From assembly GCF_002559405.1 (NCBI RefSeq), contig NZ_NTZO01000004.1, positions 1-44,548 on the forward strand: a stretch of 44,548 nt of DNA, read 5' to 3'. The stretch comes from Bacillus sp. AFS001701. Lineage in GTDB: Bacteria; Bacillota; Bacilli; Bacillales; Bacillaceae_G. How positions within the stretch are numbered: position 1 is the stretch's first letter; each line of letters starts with the position of its first letter. A program made the translations under genes and the position numbers. Positions 32,429-43,900 of this stretch are shown piece by piece. Below the pieces are notes generated by a model. That model made no database searches, was not told the origin of the DNA, and saw only the letters and a list, made by a program, of their open reading frames with translations.

Positions 32429-34668
32429 TTAATTTAATGTTTGCTTAAGTGACTGAGATGTTTTTTTATGTTTTAATTGAAAAACAAAAAATAAGAAAGT
32501 GCTAGCATTAAAGACCAATCCAAACACAGCTAACATTAATGCTTGATTCCATACATCGTGCAGACCATTTCCAATCGAGATAAGATCCCTAAATCCTTTT
32601 ATAGCGTATGTCATTGGAAGGAATGCATGGATATGTTGATAAAATGGGGGTGCTAAAGCTATAGGGAATATACCTGAGCTACCGCCAATTTGTAGTAAGA
32701 GTATAATGAATCCAAGCATCTGTCCTATTTTTCCCAAAATGGTACAGAGCATTTGAACCAACGATAGGAAAGTAAGACTCGTCAAAATTGTAAAAAGATA
32801 TAACCCCCATGCATGTTTAACATCTAGGCCCATGCCTTGAATAAGAATTGTTACTGCTAGAATTGATTGAACCAACCCAACCATAATAACTACACTGTGC
32901 TTACTGAGAAACCAAGACGCACCAGATGATGGTTCTAAAGTTGTTTCTTTAAGTTGATAAGTAGAAGAGAAAAATGATGCACTAGCCATCAAGCCAATAG
33001 CCAATATATAAGGAATTAATCCTGCTCCATAATCATTTACCTCACTGATTTTGTGAGATTCTAACTTTATTGGATTAGATAACATGTCGTAATTTTTATT
33101 ATTCAAATTCAGTTCATTCGTTTTAGCAGCACCGAATTGTAAGGAAGAACGTAATTGTTTTGTTCCATCAGAAAGATGGGATGCTCCTTTATATAATGAT
33201 GCGGAACCAACTGCAAGTTTTTGAGAGCTTTCACTTAATTGATTGGCACTAGAGTTAAGCTTTTAATCCCTTTTGCATATTGATTACTTGCATTATCCAT
33301 CTTTAAAATACTGTCAGAAACAGCGCTTGTTCCATCGGTTAGTTTGTTAGCACCATTATGTGCTTTGGCTAACATTTGGTTAAATGTTCCTAGATTTGAA
33401 CTAAAGTTATGTTGCCCTTCTGCCAATTTTTTAGTGCCTTCATACATCAATTGTTGTCCTTTTACAAACTGATCAAGTTGACTTTGCACTTCCTGTGAAC
33501 CTTGTGAAACGGTTAACAGCATAGACTCAAAATCAGTGATTCCTTGTTCTAACTCAACCGACGCTCCTGCATTGGAAGGAGACAATAAATGATCCAAATT
33601 CGAAAGCAAACCTTGTTTCTCTTGCTCTGAAAGACTTTTGCTTTTAATGATCAGTTCTTTTTGTTCATTTACTAGCTGATTCTGAACTTGAATTGTTTGT
33701 TGTAAAGAGTTCAGTTGGCTAATTATTTCAGGTTGTTTTTCATTTACTCCCTCCATTGCGATCAATAGTGGGGCAATTTTTTCTTGAAATCTAATTGTCT
33801 CTTGGTATGATTGCTGTGAGCTTACTCTTAGATCGTTAGCCCCTTGTTCTAATTCTTTAGAACCTTTAGAAAGATTTTCACCTGTCTTGTTTAAAACACC
33901 CAAGCCATTTTCTAAATGATCCATACCACTATTAAGTGTTTGTATCCCATTAGAAAGACGGCCAATTTCGGTTTGAAACTCCTGCGTTCCATTGTAAATT
34001 CTTTGTGAGCCGTCTTTAAATAATAAGGTACCAGCAGCAAAACTCTGCAAATAGTCTTGTAGAGTTTTAGAAGCATTTGTAATTTTGTTTGCAGCCTGAT
34101 CTATTTTATTAGCCCCAGTACTTGCATTTTGTAAATGATCGCCTACTTTATTTATGCGATTAAATAATGTGACTACATATTGTTTTGTGATTGAATTTGA
34201 TATTTTCTCATTGATTTTATTAATTCCAGAGGTTGCTATTGTTGATGCAGTATAGTTTTTCCCTGGATTTGTGTAATATCTCAATCCCATTTTACTAGGA
34301 TGTTCATCTAACAATGTAGCTCCATTTTTAGAGAAATCATTTGGAATTTCAACTACCATGTAAAAATCTTCATTTTTTAACCCTTTAAACGCTTCTATAC
34401 GACTGGTAAATTTCCATTTAAACGAGTGGTTCTGTTTCAAATCATGAACCAAGTCTTTTCCCAGCTGTAAATTCTGATCAGCAAATGCTGATCCCCTATC
34501 TTCATTTACTACTGCAATAGGAAGGTCTCCAGTTTTAGAATAAGGATTTCTAAAAGCAGATAGAAAAATGCTGCTATAAAGCAACGGTACAAAAAGAATG
34601 GCTATCAATGTTAATCCAGTTTTGCGATGGCTGAAAATATTTCTCCACTCGCCCTTTATCATATCCAA
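32429..34668 (-). pseudogene. YhgE/Pip-family membrane protein with one frameshift
   Basis: An ABC-2/phage-infection-protein-like (YhgE/Pip) protein of about 746 aa, broken by a single missing base near 33254. The 5' frame starts at TTG 34668 (GGAGG 9 bases upstream), has one N-terminal membrane segment (LTLIAILFVPLLYSSIFLS) and a long extracellular heptad-repeat region. It should continue SLNSSANQLSESSQKL in the next frame, but the shift gives TLVPIN and stop. The 3' frame contains the five or six C-terminal membrane helices. Family members are implicated in export or as bacteriophage and bacteriocin receptors. A one-base change could be a sequencing error or phase variation. Confidence 0.8.
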
Positions 34669-35130
34669 CTATATTATCCTCCAATGTTTCCGGTTACAAA
34701 TTATATTTTGTAGGACCATTAATTCAAAGATTAATTTTACTATATAATATCCTTTAGTGTTAGATACTTTATTTTTCCATTTTGAATACCAATCCGTATT
34801 CTTAATGTACTTATAGGTCATACTTCATAAGAAATAGATTGGTTAATAACCGTACGATTTAAAGAAGTATTGATGAAATTAAATTAAAATCTACAATAAG
34901 TGCTTTATTAACATTTCCAGAGAACATCAATATATATATTAATAATAACAATATTCATAACTTTAACATTAACAATGTTTATATTAATACTAATGATGAT
35001 GATTAATCTCTTTTACCATCACAAGAACGATTTCATCAGTAATCGTGTAATTGAATTGCTGATAATCATATCCCTCTTCGAAGTTAGGCCCTTCCTTTTC
35101 TAACAATATTTAAATTTCCACTCTTATCTC
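34669..35130. other. AT-rich region with fragment of an ALP-operon gene
   Basis: No intact gene. Positions about 35037-35082 repeat CAGTAATCGTGTA and GAATTGCTGATAATCATATC, which occur inside the first ALP-operon gene (near 30848-30890). Upstream lies a run of simple TTAATA-rich sequence. It is a remnant of a duplicated ALP operon attached to centromere copy C. Confidence 0.55.
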
Positions 35131-35209
35131 TGGGTCGGCCGGTTTACTTCGTTAGAATCCCCTCTCCCCTGTTAAATACTGAGTAATTGTGAGTAATTAT
35201 TACTCTTTG
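35131..35209 (-). repeat. Orphan ALP-centromere copy C
   Basis: GGGTCGGCCGGTT, a C-rich block CCCCTCTCCCCTG, then ACTGAGTAAT, TGTGAGTAAT and TATTACTCTTTG repeat the order of copy A. At least two good iterons remain. It lies about 4 kb from the ALP operon. The stretch 35210-35527 shows no convincing gene. Confidence 0.6.
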
Positions 35210-35527
35210 ATTATGAAATTTTTCCTTTATTAAAAAATTAATATCCAGCATTACCGAAACGCATCAAAGTTTGAACAAAAAAAACTTATCTTCATAATCA
35301 AACGTTTGTTTAATTGATGATTTTTCAATCCGCTTCATTACTTTCTTTCGAATCTTCTTATGAATTTCCTTTTAAAAAAGATGCGCAGCAGCCCCCAGTA
35401 GGCTCAATGCATGCTTTCTTCAAAGAAAAGCGTATGCTTTTCTACCATGCGTAAAAAAATCGTTACGCAGATCCCCACCCTATATAAAAACTTCATTTTA
35501 ACAAAAGGAGGGAATCTCCCTTTTTTG

Positions 35528-35980
35528 CTACATCTTCCCGTGTTCTTTCAAACTGTAATGATTCCCTTTATAACAAACGATGATATGTTCAAAGACTTCA
35601 ATTCCCATGATTTTTCCTGCTTCAACAAGTCGCTTTGTGACTTCGATGTCTTCCCTTCTCGGTGTACTATCTCCGCTAGGATGTTGGTGACTGACAATAA
35701 TAGAAGCCGCATTATTTAAAATGGCGCATTTCATCACGTCTCTTGGATGGACGACGATTGCATTTTAGCTTCCTACATGAGCTTTATGTAACCCAACAAC
35801 TTCATTTTTTGTATTCAGCATGAGGACAAGAAATACTTCTCTATCTTCGTCTGCAATGAAAGAAGCCGCTAATTTTTGTGCTTCTTGAGGCGATGTAATT
35901 CGACCAAATTCAAACGTTTCTGATACTTCCCTAATTTCCTGCTTAATTCGTACCACTTCAAAGATTGACGTTAATTCCAT
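35528..35980 (-). pseudogene. RadC-like JAB-domain protein, one nonsense mutation
   Basis: A RadC-family (JAMM/JAB fold) protein of about 150 aa, complete except for one stop. The start ATG 35980 has AAAGGAGTG 8 bases upstream. The frame runs to KAHVGS, where TAA (35765-35767) replaces an expected leucine TTA. It then continues without shift (NAIVVHPRDVMKCAILNNAAS). The metal-binding motif HQHPSGDSTPRREDI is intact. Such genes are common on plasmids and mobile elements; a role in DNA repair is doubtful. One base change would restore it, so it is either recent decay or a sequencing error. Confidence 0.75.
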
Positions 35981-36115
35981 TTTTCAACACTCCTTTCCCT
36001 TGTTTTTTTCTTCATTTTTTCTTTTACTTGACGGAAAGATTCGGGTGTCCTACCGGCTGGAAAGTTAGTCGGCTTTCGCTGTTTTACGATTCGGAAGGCA
36101 AATGGGAAAAATCAC

Positions 36116-36142
36116 AAACAAAAAGCAGCCGTAATGGCTGCT
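36116..36142 (-). terminator. Hairpin with T-run upstream of the RadC gene
   Basis: On the minus strand AGCAGCC pairs with GGCTGCT around loop ATTAC, followed by TTTTTGTTTG. It would terminate a gene lying to the right, of which only a remnant remains. Confidence 0.55.
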
Positions 36143-36330
36143 CTCCTTTTATCTTTTATTCTTTCAATCTTTGATTTTACGGTTTCCGGGCTCGTTCGGT
36201 GTGGCGGCCTTGTCGTAAATGGAACAGGAACCTACGGAATATAGGTAGCAATGTATAGACCGTGGTTATCGGTCGATTTAATACCGAAGCGACACATACG
36301 GAAATGAAAGTAAGGTACACTTTTCCTTCT
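36116..36330 (-). pseudogene. Remnant of an unknown gene, GC-richer than its surroundings
   Basis: The minus strand reads FRMCRFGIKSTDNHGLYIA, TYIP, a stop, then VPVPFTTRPPHRTSPETVKS in one frame up to the terminator stem. The sequence is visibly richer in G and C than the flanking DNA. I do not recognise the family. With the RadC gene it probably came from another mobile element. Confidence 0.3.
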
Positions 36331-36689
36331 ATTCAATCCGTTGTGCTGTCCGACCAGATTTTATAATAAAGATGATGAAAAATACTCTAGACCATTACTA
36401 ATGACTCTCAAATAGAAGAATTGGTTGAGTTCATTTTATGGACATTTATCGTTATGCTGGATTAAACACATTGTTGATTAATCATCGATTACGTCTTGAG
36501 TAATTAGTTATTCGAGTTTAAATTCACCATTCCTTTGTTTATTTGTGGCATTTTTCTTGAAGATTTATTTTCAACAGCATGAAGGGAGATTAACTGAAAA
36601 GACAATCTCCCTTTATAATACAATTTAAATGAATGAACAAGACTACAAACTAAGTCATTTCCTGTAAAGTTGACAATATTTATACTAAC
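36331..36689. other. Intergenic region with one inverted repeat
   Basis: AAGGGAGATT (36582-36591) and AATCTCCCTT (36604-36613) form a 10-bp stem about 80 bp past the subtilase stop, without a T-run. It may act as a weak terminator. Nothing else is recognised here. Confidence 0.45.
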
Positions 36690-39600
36690 TTATTTTAGAC
36701 CAAAAGCCTTAATAATTTCTTGTTTAATGCTGTTACCTGCATCATCCCAAGCACTAGCTCTAAGTGAAACAGAAGTTGCACCTTTGCGATTCTCTATTTT
36801 CGCTGTCCATCCATCTCCTTCAGAAACTAATTCTACTTTTTCCCATGTCGTACCTTCGTCATATGAAACTTCAAGAGATGCACCATTAATTTTGCCGTTT
36901 TCTGGTACGCCAGTTACCTGGATAGCATTCAAGCCTAAATCGATCCATCGGCCTGGTTTTGCGTTACCGTTCATGTCAGTATCCACTTTATAATCAAGTG
37001 ATATAAATGGAAGTTCTGTCTGTTTATTTTCATGATTTTTAGACCAGAATGTCCACTCTGTATGTGTTCTAACGGATGTGTTCCAGCGTTCTGCGTTGCG
37101 CCAAGCATCACTAACTAGTCGGTACTCAGTGTTTTCAATAGGATTATTATTTGAGTAAAGTACATCTTTTGCTTCTTTCACAAGCTTTGATCCTTGATAC
37201 AATTTAAGTGTTTGATTTTGTTGAGAAGTTGTTTCTGAATAACCAGTATGTCCTAATCCTGAATCAGCCCAAGCAGGTATATTTAATTGGAAGTTGTTAC
37301 CTTGTCGAACAGGCTTCCAGAAGTTGTCACCTAAACGAGGACGTACAACTGGTGCGAACCATTCTTCATTTAGTGTTTGACCTGGCTTGTAGGTCACTAT
37401 TGGTTCACGCACTTCCCATGGGCTGTCAAGCACGTAAGCTTTATGATACCAGGAATTTCCATCTTGGGCTGATACCCACTCAGTTCTTACTGATGGTAAA
37501 TTCAATTTAAATGGGAAGCCTACTGCACTCGAACTATATGCTGGAATATCCCATCTGAACTCAGCTCCTTGTGCAGGGCGGTCTGATTTGTATTGAGCAT
37601 TAATCTTCACAAGATCTTTCGATTTAGGGGAATAAGTTAAATCAGTTGGAATTGCATCATGATGATGATCGACAAGATCATAAACGTATTCAGTATCAGG
37701 GTTACCTTTTACGTTAAGTCTTACGTTGCCACTTTTCGCAGCTTCAATAAGCTCTTGACCCTCAGTTCCACTAATTGAAGCAACCGCAACGGGCGTATCT
37801 CCAGTATTTGTTCCTACGTATTCACTGAATTCTTGTGGACCATTATTTACGGTAATTACTAATTTTGCACCTGCTTCATATGCTGCTTGAGCTCGAGCTG
37901 GTCCAGATACTTCACTACTACGTTCAACGATAACTGTCTTACCCTTCACATCCAGACCATTGTAATCTTCCGGAGCACCCTTTCCTGCGTAAACAGCTTC
38001 AAAGTCGAAGTCACCTTTTAGTAACGTACTTCCAGCTTGAGGGATTTCATCAAGTATGTGGCCACGGAAGTTAATCTCCATTACAGGTTCTACAAGTCTC
38101 CAGCGTGTGTTCATTGTGAATTTTCCATTTTTAACTGGCTCAGTTGGTGCAGCATACATTTTATCTACAGTAACTGGCATTACGGAAGTTTCACCAACAG
38201 CTTTTCCATTGATCGTACGGAAATATTCCATTTTTCTAAAAGTCACTTCAGTCTTATTTGGAACATTTGCTGTTATTTCAGTTGCTTTACGAGCATCCAA
38301 TTCAACAGTTTGTGGACCATTCAAGTTAATTTCTGGATTTCCGACAAGTGCAACACCAGCGTGATCTGTTTCACCGTCAACTTTCATCATTGACATTGCT
38401 GAATAAGTTCCTGGCTTCAGTCGTAATTCCTTTGTACCATCAATTGCAATAAACTCTGGAACGCCACTTGGTCCAAGTAGATTGATATACGTCAAGGTAG
38501 GATTTCCTTCACGATCAATCGCCTTTAAAGTAAGTGGGTATCTTTCATCTTCTTTGATCATAGCCGTTGCAGTATGCACTATCGTTTTACCATCTATATC
38601 TGCAGAAATCTGTCCTTGATAGCGTGAACCAAGAGCTCCAAGTTTCGGATCAAGTGTTACAGTAACTTTTGCACTTCCTTTTGCTGGCACTGTAATCTTG
38701 TTTGTTGAAAGCTTGAATAAACCTACTGGAGCATCTGAACCACTCTTATCTGTAATCTTTGCTGATAGATCTAGTGTTACAGACTCATCACCATCGTTTG
38801 TGTATGTAATCGTTTTATCAACAGGAACATCATTATTATGTGGCCAATCGTAGAAACCAAAGTCCAGTGATCCTGTTGCACGTATATTTCCTAATGTTGC
38901 AGCTGCAACATCAAGTCGACCAGTTCCTCCTTCAAGTGGCTTAATATTATCTAGTTTTTTCGTTGTACTCATTAAGGCATCCTTCAGCTGCGCTCCCGTC
39001 CAATCAGGATGACGTTGTGCAAGAATAGCAGCTGCACCTGCTACATGTGGCGTTGCCATAGACGTACCACTCATCGAAATATAAGAACCGCTACCTTTAG
39101 TTGTATATTGTGAACGAGCAGCGTTAATATTAACACCCGGTGATGTGAGATCAGGCTTTAATCCCGAACTTCCAAAACGTGGACCCCTTGATGAAAAATA
39201 AGCAAGTTTATCAGATTTATCAACCGCACCAACTGTTAGTGCCGCATCTGCTGCTCCAGGAGAACCAATACCCTCAGCACCTGTATTACCAGCCGCAATG
39301 ACAAATAGCGAACCCGTTTCTGCACTTAAGTTATTTACAGCTTGAGACATCGGATCAGTTCCATCACTTGCCTCACTACTACCTAAGCTCATACTTACAA
39401 TTTTGGCATTATGCGCAGCCCATTCCATGCCGTCGATAATCCAGGATTCCAAACCAGATCCTGCATTATTAAGTACTTTTCCGACAAGTAAACTTGCTCC
39501 TGGAGCTACCCCTTTATTTTTTCCACCTGAAGCTGCGCCAGTTCCAAGTACAGTGGATGCTACATGCGTACCATGTGCATTAAAGTCGCGTACATCCTCC

Positions 39601-40421
39601 CCTGGTACGAAGCTTTTTGCCTCTTTCAGTTGACCTGTTACATCAGGATGTTCCGCATCGATTCCTGTATCAAGAACGGCTACTTTTACGCCCTGTCCAT
39701 TGAAACCTGAATTCCAAGCAGTAGGTGCCCCAATCTGTGGAACACTTTGTTCAAGGTTAGCTTTAACTCGGCCATCTAACCAGATCTTTTCAATTCCTGG
39801 AGTAACAAGGGATCTTGTACTATTAGCAGTAGGTATATTTTTCTTGATGTCTTGCCAGAAATCTTTCGAATCCTTCTTGTCAGCAGAAAGTGCTGCACCA
39901 TTAATACTTTCAAGTACATGTATCTTTTTCGAAGCTTTAAGTGTTGGCTGAACTGCTGAGCGAGTTTTCGACTGTGTATATTGTACGATTACTGGAAACG
40001 TTTCTTGAGAAGCATCATCATATCCCTCAGCAATAAGAGTAGTGATATTGAATAAATTCATATCTAAAACTCCTGAAGCTAAGTAAGGCATTGCTTGATC
40101 TGGAATAACATATGTATCTTTATCGACCGTCATAATACGTGTTCCGCCTGCTGCTTTGTCTGCGGGCTCGACACTTATAACACTTTGTCCATCCGCAAAT
40201 TCTGTTACTGTCACAACATCACCTGTAATAAGCGTAATCATATGTTTTCCAGTGCTTGCTTTTGCGTTAATCCCCTGAAGATTTGTTTCTTCAGAACTAT
40301 TTGCTCCATTTAAGATTGTATTGCTAGTACCATCAGCAAACGCTTGAAAGGTCGGAACTGCAATAAGAGCCGTTGTCATCATTGCAGTAACATACTTCTT
40401 AATCTTCGGTTTCCCTATCAT
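36690..40421 (-). CDS. Secreted subtilase (S8), 1243 aa, actinobacterial-like architecture
   Basis: A secreted serine protease with signal peptide at residues 1-29 (FQAFA-DG). A distinctive prodomain (GKHMITLITGDVVTVTEF, then DTYVIPDQAMPYLASGVLD) follows. The triad is D251 (VLDTGIDAEHPD), H283 (AHGTHVAS) and S454 (SGTSMATPHVAG), with N379 (AAGNTG). Unlike Vpr, the PA-like domain lies far downstream (about 790-880, PARAQAAYEAGAKLVITV). The C-terminus holds beta-rich domains. The prodomain and order recall large Streptomyces S8 peptidases, which may indicate transfer. The start has AGGAGGAG and sits at the end of the 265-bp leader repeat. Confidence 0.88.
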   Translation of the reverse strand: MIGKPKIKKYVTAMMTTALIAVPTFQAFADGTSNTILNGANSSEETNLQGINAKASTGKHMITLITGDVVTVTEFADGQSVISVEPADKAAGGTRIMTVDKDTYVIPDQAMPYLASGVLDMNLFNITTLIAEGYDDASQETFPVIVQYTQSKTRSAVQPTLKASKKIHVLESINGAALSADKKDSKDFWQDIKKNIPTANSTRSLVTPGIEKIWLDGRVKANLEQSVPQIGAPTAWNSGFNGQGVKVAVLDTGIDAEHPDVTGQLKEAKSFVPGEDVRDFNAHGTHVASTVLGTGAASGGKNKGVAPGASLLVGKVLNNAGSGLESWIIDGMEWAAHNAKIVSMSLGSSEASDGTDPMSQAVNNLSAETGSLFVIAAGNTGAEGIGSPGAADAALTVGAVDKSDKLAYFSSRGPRFGSSGLKPDLTSPGVNINAARSQYTTKGSGSYISMSGTSMATPHVAGAAAILAQRHPDWTGAQLKDALMSTTKKLDNIKPLEGGTGRLDVAAATLGNIRATGSLDFGFYDWPHNNDVPVDKTITYTNDGDESVTLDLSAKITDKSGSDAPVGLFKLSTNKITVPAKGSAKVTVTLDPKLGALGSRYQGQISADIDGKTIVHTATAMIKEDERYPLTLKAIDREGNPTLTYINLLGPSGVPEFIAIDGTKELRLKPGTYSAMSMMKVDGETDHAGVALVGNPEINLNGPQTVELDARKATEITANVPNKTEVTFRKMEYFRTINGKAVGETSVMPVTVDKMYAAPTEPVKNGKFTMNTRWRLVEPVMEINFRGHILDEIPQAGSTLLKGDFDFEAVYAGKGAPEDYNGLDVKGKTVIVERSSEVSGPARAQAAYEAGAKLVITVNNGPQEFSEYVGTNTGDTPVAVASISGTEGQELIEAAKSGNVRLNVKGNPDTEYVYDLVDHHHDAIPTDLTYSPKSKDLVKINAQYKSDRPAQGAEFRWDIPAYSSSAVGFPFKLNLPSVRTEWVSAQDGNSWYHKAYVLDSPWEVREPIVTYKPGQTLNEEWFAPVVRPRLGDNFWKPVRQGNNFQLNIPAWADSGLGHTGYSETTSQQNQTLKLYQGSKLVKEAKDVLYSNNNPIENTEYRLVSDAWRNAERWNTSVRTHTEWTFWSKNHENKQTELPFISLDYKVDTDMNGNAKPGRWIDLGLNAIQVTGVPENGKINGASLEVSYDEGTTWEKVELVSEGDGWTAKIENRKGATSVSLRASAWDDAGNSIKQEIIKAFGLK

Positions 40422-40681
40422 TTACATTCTCCTCCTAGTATCCTTTAACGCAAGTAAAATCTAATGATGACTGCTTATATGAATCTATTAAATATAATTT
40501 TTAACGTTCATACTCAATCCTTCACAAAAAGTTACTTTACAAATTTTATTATCAAGAATATTCAGAATTTTTTCAATTGGGTTATATAAACCTTGTATAT
40601 AGTGAGTATTTAGAGTAATAATCCAAATTCTCAACGATATTCGACATAATGTTCGGAGAAAGTTTATAAACTTGTATAATC
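40419..40681 (-). repeat. Protease leader/promoter repeat, copy 2
   Basis: Nearly identical to 14082-14347 and in the same orientation. It directly precedes the 1243-aa subtilase gene and includes its start codon and ribosome binding site. A short minus-strand frame (40488-40706) runs through it, but in copy 1 the same frame has a stop, so conservation is more likely regulatory. The remaining sequence 40682-40887 shows no gene. Confidence 0.85.
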
Positions 40682-40887
40682 TAAAAGACATCAATCTACA
40701 TTTCATGAATAGTACATTTATTTGAGAAGAATTAACAATAAACCTAACATTTGGTGGAATAGGAAGTTCAATAAAATTAGGAACTTGGCCTAATACAGCT
40801 TAAGCATGCGGTACGTTAGAAATTATCAACTACATAATCAGCCCAGTTTTACATTTCAAATTTATTTTCTATTTCTATTTAATATAT

Positions 40888-40945
40888 AAAAAAGCACCCT
40901 ATAGAGGTGACCTTTTTCAAATGTCTTCTCTATAGGGTACTTTTT
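40888..40945 (-). terminator. Intrinsic terminator of the 1171-aa subtilase
   Basis: ACCCTATAGAG (40896-40906) pairs with CTCTATAGGGT (40928-40938). On the minus strand GCTTTTTTATA follows. It lies about 35 bp past the stop codon. Confidence 0.85.
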
Positions 40946-40977
40946 AATTTTTCCCTACACTTTTATTTATTAATTCT

Positions 40978-43900
40978 TTATTGTTGTACTACTGTAACCG
41001 TCTGTGCCTTAGTTGTTACTTTAAATCCATCTTTACTAGTTACATCGGCATAAACTGAATACGTACCGTTTGGAACATCTGCTTCTGGAGTCCATTTCAA
41101 GTGAATTTCAGTTTTATTTTCCGCATCTAAAGAATCAATTACGTTACCATTAGCATCTTTAACATAAACTTTCCAATTTACAGCGTTACTTGCAAATGCA
41201 TTGATTCCTGCAGGAGTTTTTGCATTTACATTTTTATTTGGATATACACTGAAATAGCTAACAAGCATTCCATCGTTAATATAAGAAGGGTCTCCCCAAA
41301 CTGTATAACTTTGGTTTAGTGCATAGTCTGCTCCTAATACTACTACGCTCTTTGGCTCTTCTTTTACTAGAGTAGATGTAGCACCTTGAGGTAATGGCTT
41401 ATATTTACCGTTATACCAAACGATCGCACCATTATAACCACTTCCAACATCATCCGCTTTGAACGAGATTTCATATTGCCCATCTTTAGGTGTTACTTTT
41501 ATATCTGAAACAACTGGAGCAACAGAGTCAATATGCAATGGAAGTTTTACAATTTGTGGCTTCGCATCTTTATAATCAAGTGTCGTTTTAATGACATAGT
41601 TATAAACACCATCCTTCACTAACTGTCCATTTTGATCCTTTAAATCCCAACCATATCCAGTATTCAAATAGTTTCTGTAAGACATAATGTTTTTACGGAA
41701 TTTCCACGGCTTACCAGTATATTCACTAAAATCACCTAAGTATTGAAGTAATTCACCTTTATCATTTTCAACGTACATTTCTGTTTTAGCTAAGTTACGA
41801 AGTACTGTAAATGATGGGTACACTACTTTCAATGGAGTATTAGGAGACATAACGATTCGATCCATATTAAATCTTCCTGTTCTTGAATCATAGCCTAATG
41901 GGAATACATTTTCTGCTCCAATTTCATCATTCCAAAGCGTCGTATAACCTAAGAATGCATCTTTTTCATACGCAGCTGGATCAATATTTTGAGGCTCATC
42001 CCATTCACCAAAATATCCCATATAAGGAACTGTTAACGGTACTGCTGAATCGCTATTATTTCCAGACGGAACTAAACGTACATATCCTTCAACAAATGAA
42101 CCGTTCTTTAAGCTTGATGGAAGTTGAATTTGAACATCAAGATTTTTTTCTTGTCCCGGTTTGATTTTTAACGTCTTTCCTTCCGTGTCTGTTACTGTTT
42201 CACCATTTACAGTTACTGTAGCACCTTGGATACGCTCACTTTTTAACGTTAAATATTCTTTTGAATCCAATGTTCCATCATAGTCTAAATCAAACTCTTT
42301 TGTTTCTCTGCCATCAGCTAATACATCTACATACACTTGATATTCTAAATCTTTTACATTCAGATTTTGAAGAGCTTCTGCATTTAATTTGAAATGTATA
42401 TTATTCGTTTTAATTTCTTTTAACGCAACTGCCCCTGCTTTCTCAAGTGGTGTATTCTCACTTGTCACAAGTACAGGCGTTTTGATTGCATTTTTAATTT
42501 GCATTAATCCAGATCCTTGAATACGTGGAGAATATGGTACTTCATTATTAGTACGAGGATCCTGTACTAGTTTAGAAGTATTCATTAAAGCAATTTTTGC
42601 TTTTAACGCTGCTTCTTCTGAATGTTTTAAGCCTTTTTCGTAAAGCGATTGTAATACTAATGCCGAGCCACCTGCAACATGAGGAGTTGCCATTGATGTA
42701 CCACTCATCACTTCATAGCCATTACCTGGTACTGTTGAGTAAATATTACCTCCCGGCGCAGAGATTTCTGGTTTAAAGTCTAATGTATGAGGTGCTCCGT
42801 AAGATGAGAAATACGACATCGTGTTCTTATCTGGATTGTCAACATACACCCCTTTAGACGGTTTCATTTTTACAATATAACCACTCGTTAACTTCGAAAT
42901 TAATGCATCACCGATTGCTTTACTAGTCGTAGCTGCTTGCGGAAATAAAGAATAAGTACTCCAATAAACTCTCGGGTAATCAATATCCTCATTTGCAGGA
43001 ACAAGGATAACTGCTTTTGCTTTCTTCTTGCTTGCTTCAGATTGAATATAAGAGTATGTACCATACTTTACCTTTGGTTTTGCGACAACAATCTTGCCTG
43101 TTAAATCAGGAAGATTTTTAAAATCTGCTGTTTTACCTTCTCCAACATATACCATTTCATAAGATTCAAGCGGTGATAATACTTTAGAAAGGTCGAAGTT
43201 AAATTGAGTTTGATCTTTATAAGGAAGCTGTAATCCATTTTCTTCCTGAAGTGTATTCATATGTATGTTTGTATTCTCATAAGAAGCAACAGATAACGCG
43301 AAAGGACTTACACCTGGTTCTCCAACTGTACCAATATCTGGATTTTCAGCATATGGTTTCGCAGAAGATTGTAACAAATTATTTTGTGTACTATAAGCAG
43401 AATTCCCCCCCGCCACAACTACAAGGGTACCTTGTTCAGTCGCTTCACGGATCGCTTTTTGAACTGGATCATCTTCTTCACTAACAAACCCCGAATCAGA
43501 TCCTAAACTCATATTAATAACATCTGCACCCATTGTGACTGCATGCTCGATACCTGCAATGATGTCATCCTCATACGCACCACTTGCCTTATCTGAGAAA
43601 ACTTTTTCAGCTAATAGCTGTACGCCAGGAGCGATACCTTGTACTCCATCATTAGATTCATCACCATTTGCACCAACAGTACCAGCTACGTGCATACCAT
43701 GTTCATTTCCTGCACCATGCGGGATTACATCTGTATCATGATCTGCCCAGTCATAACCAGTTGGAACTTTGTCACTATACCAAACATCACCGACACTTGT
43801 TTGATCAAGCTTGCTTTGAATATTTTCTTTCGTATACTTTTCTTTTGCTTTTCCTTTTTCAGTGATCGTCATGTCTTTATGTGTATAATCAATTCCTGTA

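Noticed and set aside
35411-35719. Plus-strand frame of 102 codons
   Set aside because: It lies antisense to the RadC reading frame, which carries the recognisable JAB motif.
40488-40706. Minus-strand frame of 72 codons in protease leader copy 2
   Set aside because: The same frame carries a stop in copy 1 and has no ribosome binding site. Conservation is better explained by the regulatory leader.
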